A stretch of DNA of 64,000 nucleotides from Bacilli bacterium (GTDB lineage: Bacteria > Bacillota_I > Bacilli_A > RF39 > UBA660). The notes beneath the pieces were generated by a model. That model did not search any database and was not told where the DNA came from. It saw only the letters and a program-made list of their open reading frames with translations. The translations under genes and the position numbers were made by a program. This document shows positions 62,684-64,000 of the stretch, one piece after another (within the stretch, counting starts at the first letter, position 1; every line of letters starts with the position of its first letter). The stretch lies in assembly GCA_017404555.1 (NCBI GenBank), contig JAFRCD010000006.1:113132-177131 (forward strand), read 5' to 3'.

Positions 62684-63886
62684 ATGAAAGTATTAATAAC
62701 TAAAATGGATCATTTAGGTAGAGGTATTACCAAAGTTAATGATAAGATATGTTTTGTTAATAAGGCTCTACCAGAAGATGAATTAGAAATAAAAATTATT
62801 AAAGAAAAGAGTAAGTACTTAGAAGGAGAAATAATTAAGGTAATTAAACCATCACCACTACGAATAACTAGTAAGTGTCCTTATTTTAATGATTGTGGTG
62901 GGTGCCAATACCTTAATTTAACCTATGATAGCGAATTAAAAATAAAAGAAAATATTTTTAGAGAAATTCTAGCTAAATATGGTAGTGTTGATGATAATAT
63001 AATTAAAAAGATGGTCAGTATCAATGAAGATTTCTATCGTAATAAAGTTACTTTTCAAGTAGAAAATAAAAAACTAGGTTTTTATAAATATAATTCTAAA
63101 GAATTAGTATCGGTAGATGAATGTCTTCTATTAAATAAAGAAATAAATAAGCTAATTAAACCATTGCAGGAATTAGTAAAAAAAGAGAATATATCTCAGA
63201 TTATTATTAATGTTAGTAATGATTTAAAATTAAAGATGGTACAGATTAAAGGGGAAGTTACTGATTATACGGAAATACTAAAATTAGTAGATGTTTTAAT
63301 TATTAATGATAAAGTAATTAGTGATAAGAGTTCTATAACAACAACTTTATTAAATAATGAATTTATCTTAGGAAAAGAAACCTTTTTTCAAGTTAACAAA
63401 AAAATAAGTGAAAGACTTTATTTACAGGTTGTTGATTATATTAAGAAATTATCATCAAAGAGAGTATTAGATCTCTATTGTGGAGTAGGTTCTATTTCTA
63501 GTAGTATTGCTCCTTATGTAGAAAAGGTAATTGGAATAGAAGTGTCTAAAGAGGCGATTAAGAATGCTAAAAAGAGTAAAGAGCTTAATCATATAGACAA
63601 TATAGATTTTATTGCAGCCAGAGTAGAGGATAGTTTAAATGTTTTAAGTAATGATATCGATACAGTAATTGTTGATCCTCCTAGAAGTGGTCTTTTAAAG
63701 AAAGTGGTTAATGAATTATTAGATAAGGAAGTACCAAATATTATATATGTATCATGTAACCCTATAACTTTAGCTAGGGATTTAAAACTTTTAAGTGAAA
63801 AATACATAATAAAGGAAGTTATACCTTTTAATATGTTTTTACACACTTATCATTGCGAATCCATCGTAGTTTTAGAAAGGAAGTAA
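62684..63886 (+). CDS. RNA (uracil-5-)-methyltransferase, TrmA/RlmD/RlmC family
   Basis: 400 residues. N-terminal TRAM-like domain, a four-Cys iron-sulfur motif (CPYFNDCGGCQYLN plus VDECLLLN), then the SAM-dependent methyltransferase domain: FFQVN, VLDLYCGVGSISSSIAPYV, VDPPRSGL and the nucleophile Cys in IIYVSCNPITLARDL. It should methylate a uridine in 23S rRNA (or tRNA). The exact target site cannot be set from sequence. GAGGT precedes the ATG. Confidence 0.92.
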   Translation: MKVLITKMDHLGRGITKVNDKICFVNKALPEDELEIKIIKEKSKYLEGEIIKVIKPSPLRITSKCPYFNDCGGCQYLNLTYDSELKIKENIFREILAKYGSVDDNIIKKMVSINEDFYRNKVTFQVENKKLGFYKYNSKELVSVDECLLLNKEINKLIKPLQELVKKENISQIIINVSNDLKLKMVQIKGEVTDYTEILKLVDVLIINDKVISDKSSITTTLLNNEFILGKETFFQVNKKISERLYLQVVDYIKKLSSKRVLDLYCGVGSISSSIAPYVEKVIGIEVSKEAIKNAKKSKELNHIDNIDFIAARVEDSLNVLSNDIDTVIVDPPRSGLLKKVVNELLDKEVPNIIYVSCNPITLARDLKLLSEKYIIKEVIPFNMFLHTYHCESIVVLERK

Positions 63887-63888
63887 AG

Positions 63889-64000
63889 ATGAAGAAAATA
63901 ATTATTATAATAACAATTATAGTATTAATTTCAATAATAATATTTCTATATAATAGAAAAAGTGAAAAAAATGGTTTTACTGGTACTATATATACAATAA
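63889..64000 (+). CDS. Membrane or exported protein, cut by window edge
   Basis: ATG 63889, three bases after the methyltransferase stop, opens a frame that runs off the window: MKKIIIIITIIVLISIIIFL, then NRKSEKNGFTGTIYTI. A single N-terminal hydrophobic segment is all that can be seen. Confidence 0.6.
   Translation, partial: MKKIIIIITIIVLISIIIFLYNRKSEKNGFTGTIYTI

Overview
The window is a gene-dense, very AT-rich stretch of a low-GC Firmicute chromosome. The standard bacterial code applies: TGA is used as a stop (for example rel at 15308-15310) and Trp is TGG, so this is not a Mycoplasma-type code. T-box leaders, an L21-type leader, Prp next to L27, ComN beside SecDF, Firmicute-type DnaB, an RNase J homologue, a YqfQ-like protein and a GerA-family germination protein suggest an uncultured, probably gut-associated and perhaps spore-forming member of the Bacilli near Erysipelotrichia/RF39. 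The lineage is inference. I see no phage, insertion sequence or CRISPR array.

Layout. 0.4-4 kb: a valine T-box drives an HD-domain gene and valS; valS carries an apparent one-base frameshift. 4-6 kb: first of three related surface proteins. 6-21 kb: macro domain, rnhB, topA, xerC, comN, secDF, rel, dtd, AI-2E-family exporter, histidine T-box, hisS, aspS, truB. 21-26 kb: rpsO, pnp, second surface protein, deacetylase-fold protein. 26-34 kb: smc, proS, membrane-anchored serpin, TroA-like lipoprotein, yidD. 34-44 kb: sigma-like factor, rnc, RNase J-like pseudoenzyme, acyl-CoA ligase, rplU-prp-rpmA, Hpt-receiver protein, obg, EEP nuclease. 44-46 kb: third surface protein. 46-52 kb: DUF192, yebC, ruvA-ruvB-queA-tgt with two unknown genes. 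52-57 kb: a pilus/type II secretion pair, a broken surface-protein gene, dnaB, a 37-residue membrane protein, a second HD protein. 57-64 kb: lipoprotein, tRNA-Arg, GH13 protein, ComEC-like metallo-beta-lactamase protein with a DUF3006 partner, small membrane proteins, gerA with a lipoprotein, a TrmA/RlmD-type methyltransferase, and a gene cut by the window edge.

The most distinctive system is the trio of surface proteins at 4.0, 23.7 and 44.3 kb. Each has a signal peptide, BspA-type (DUF285) repeats, two pilin-like Ig domains with candidate isopeptide residues, and an identical non-LPXTG sorting motif, SPVTG. Each is preceded by the same compact unit, in which the terminator of the upstream housekeeping operon contains the -35 box (TTGTTT) of the surface-gene promoter exactly 17 bp before TATAAT; the hairpin stem shows compensatory base changes between copies. 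Overlap of terminator and promoter recurs elsewhere in the window and looks like a general feature of this compact genome. Several other proteins keep a known fold but have lost key residues (RNase J-like, TroA-like, deacetylase-like, sigma-like), pointing to repurposed functions.
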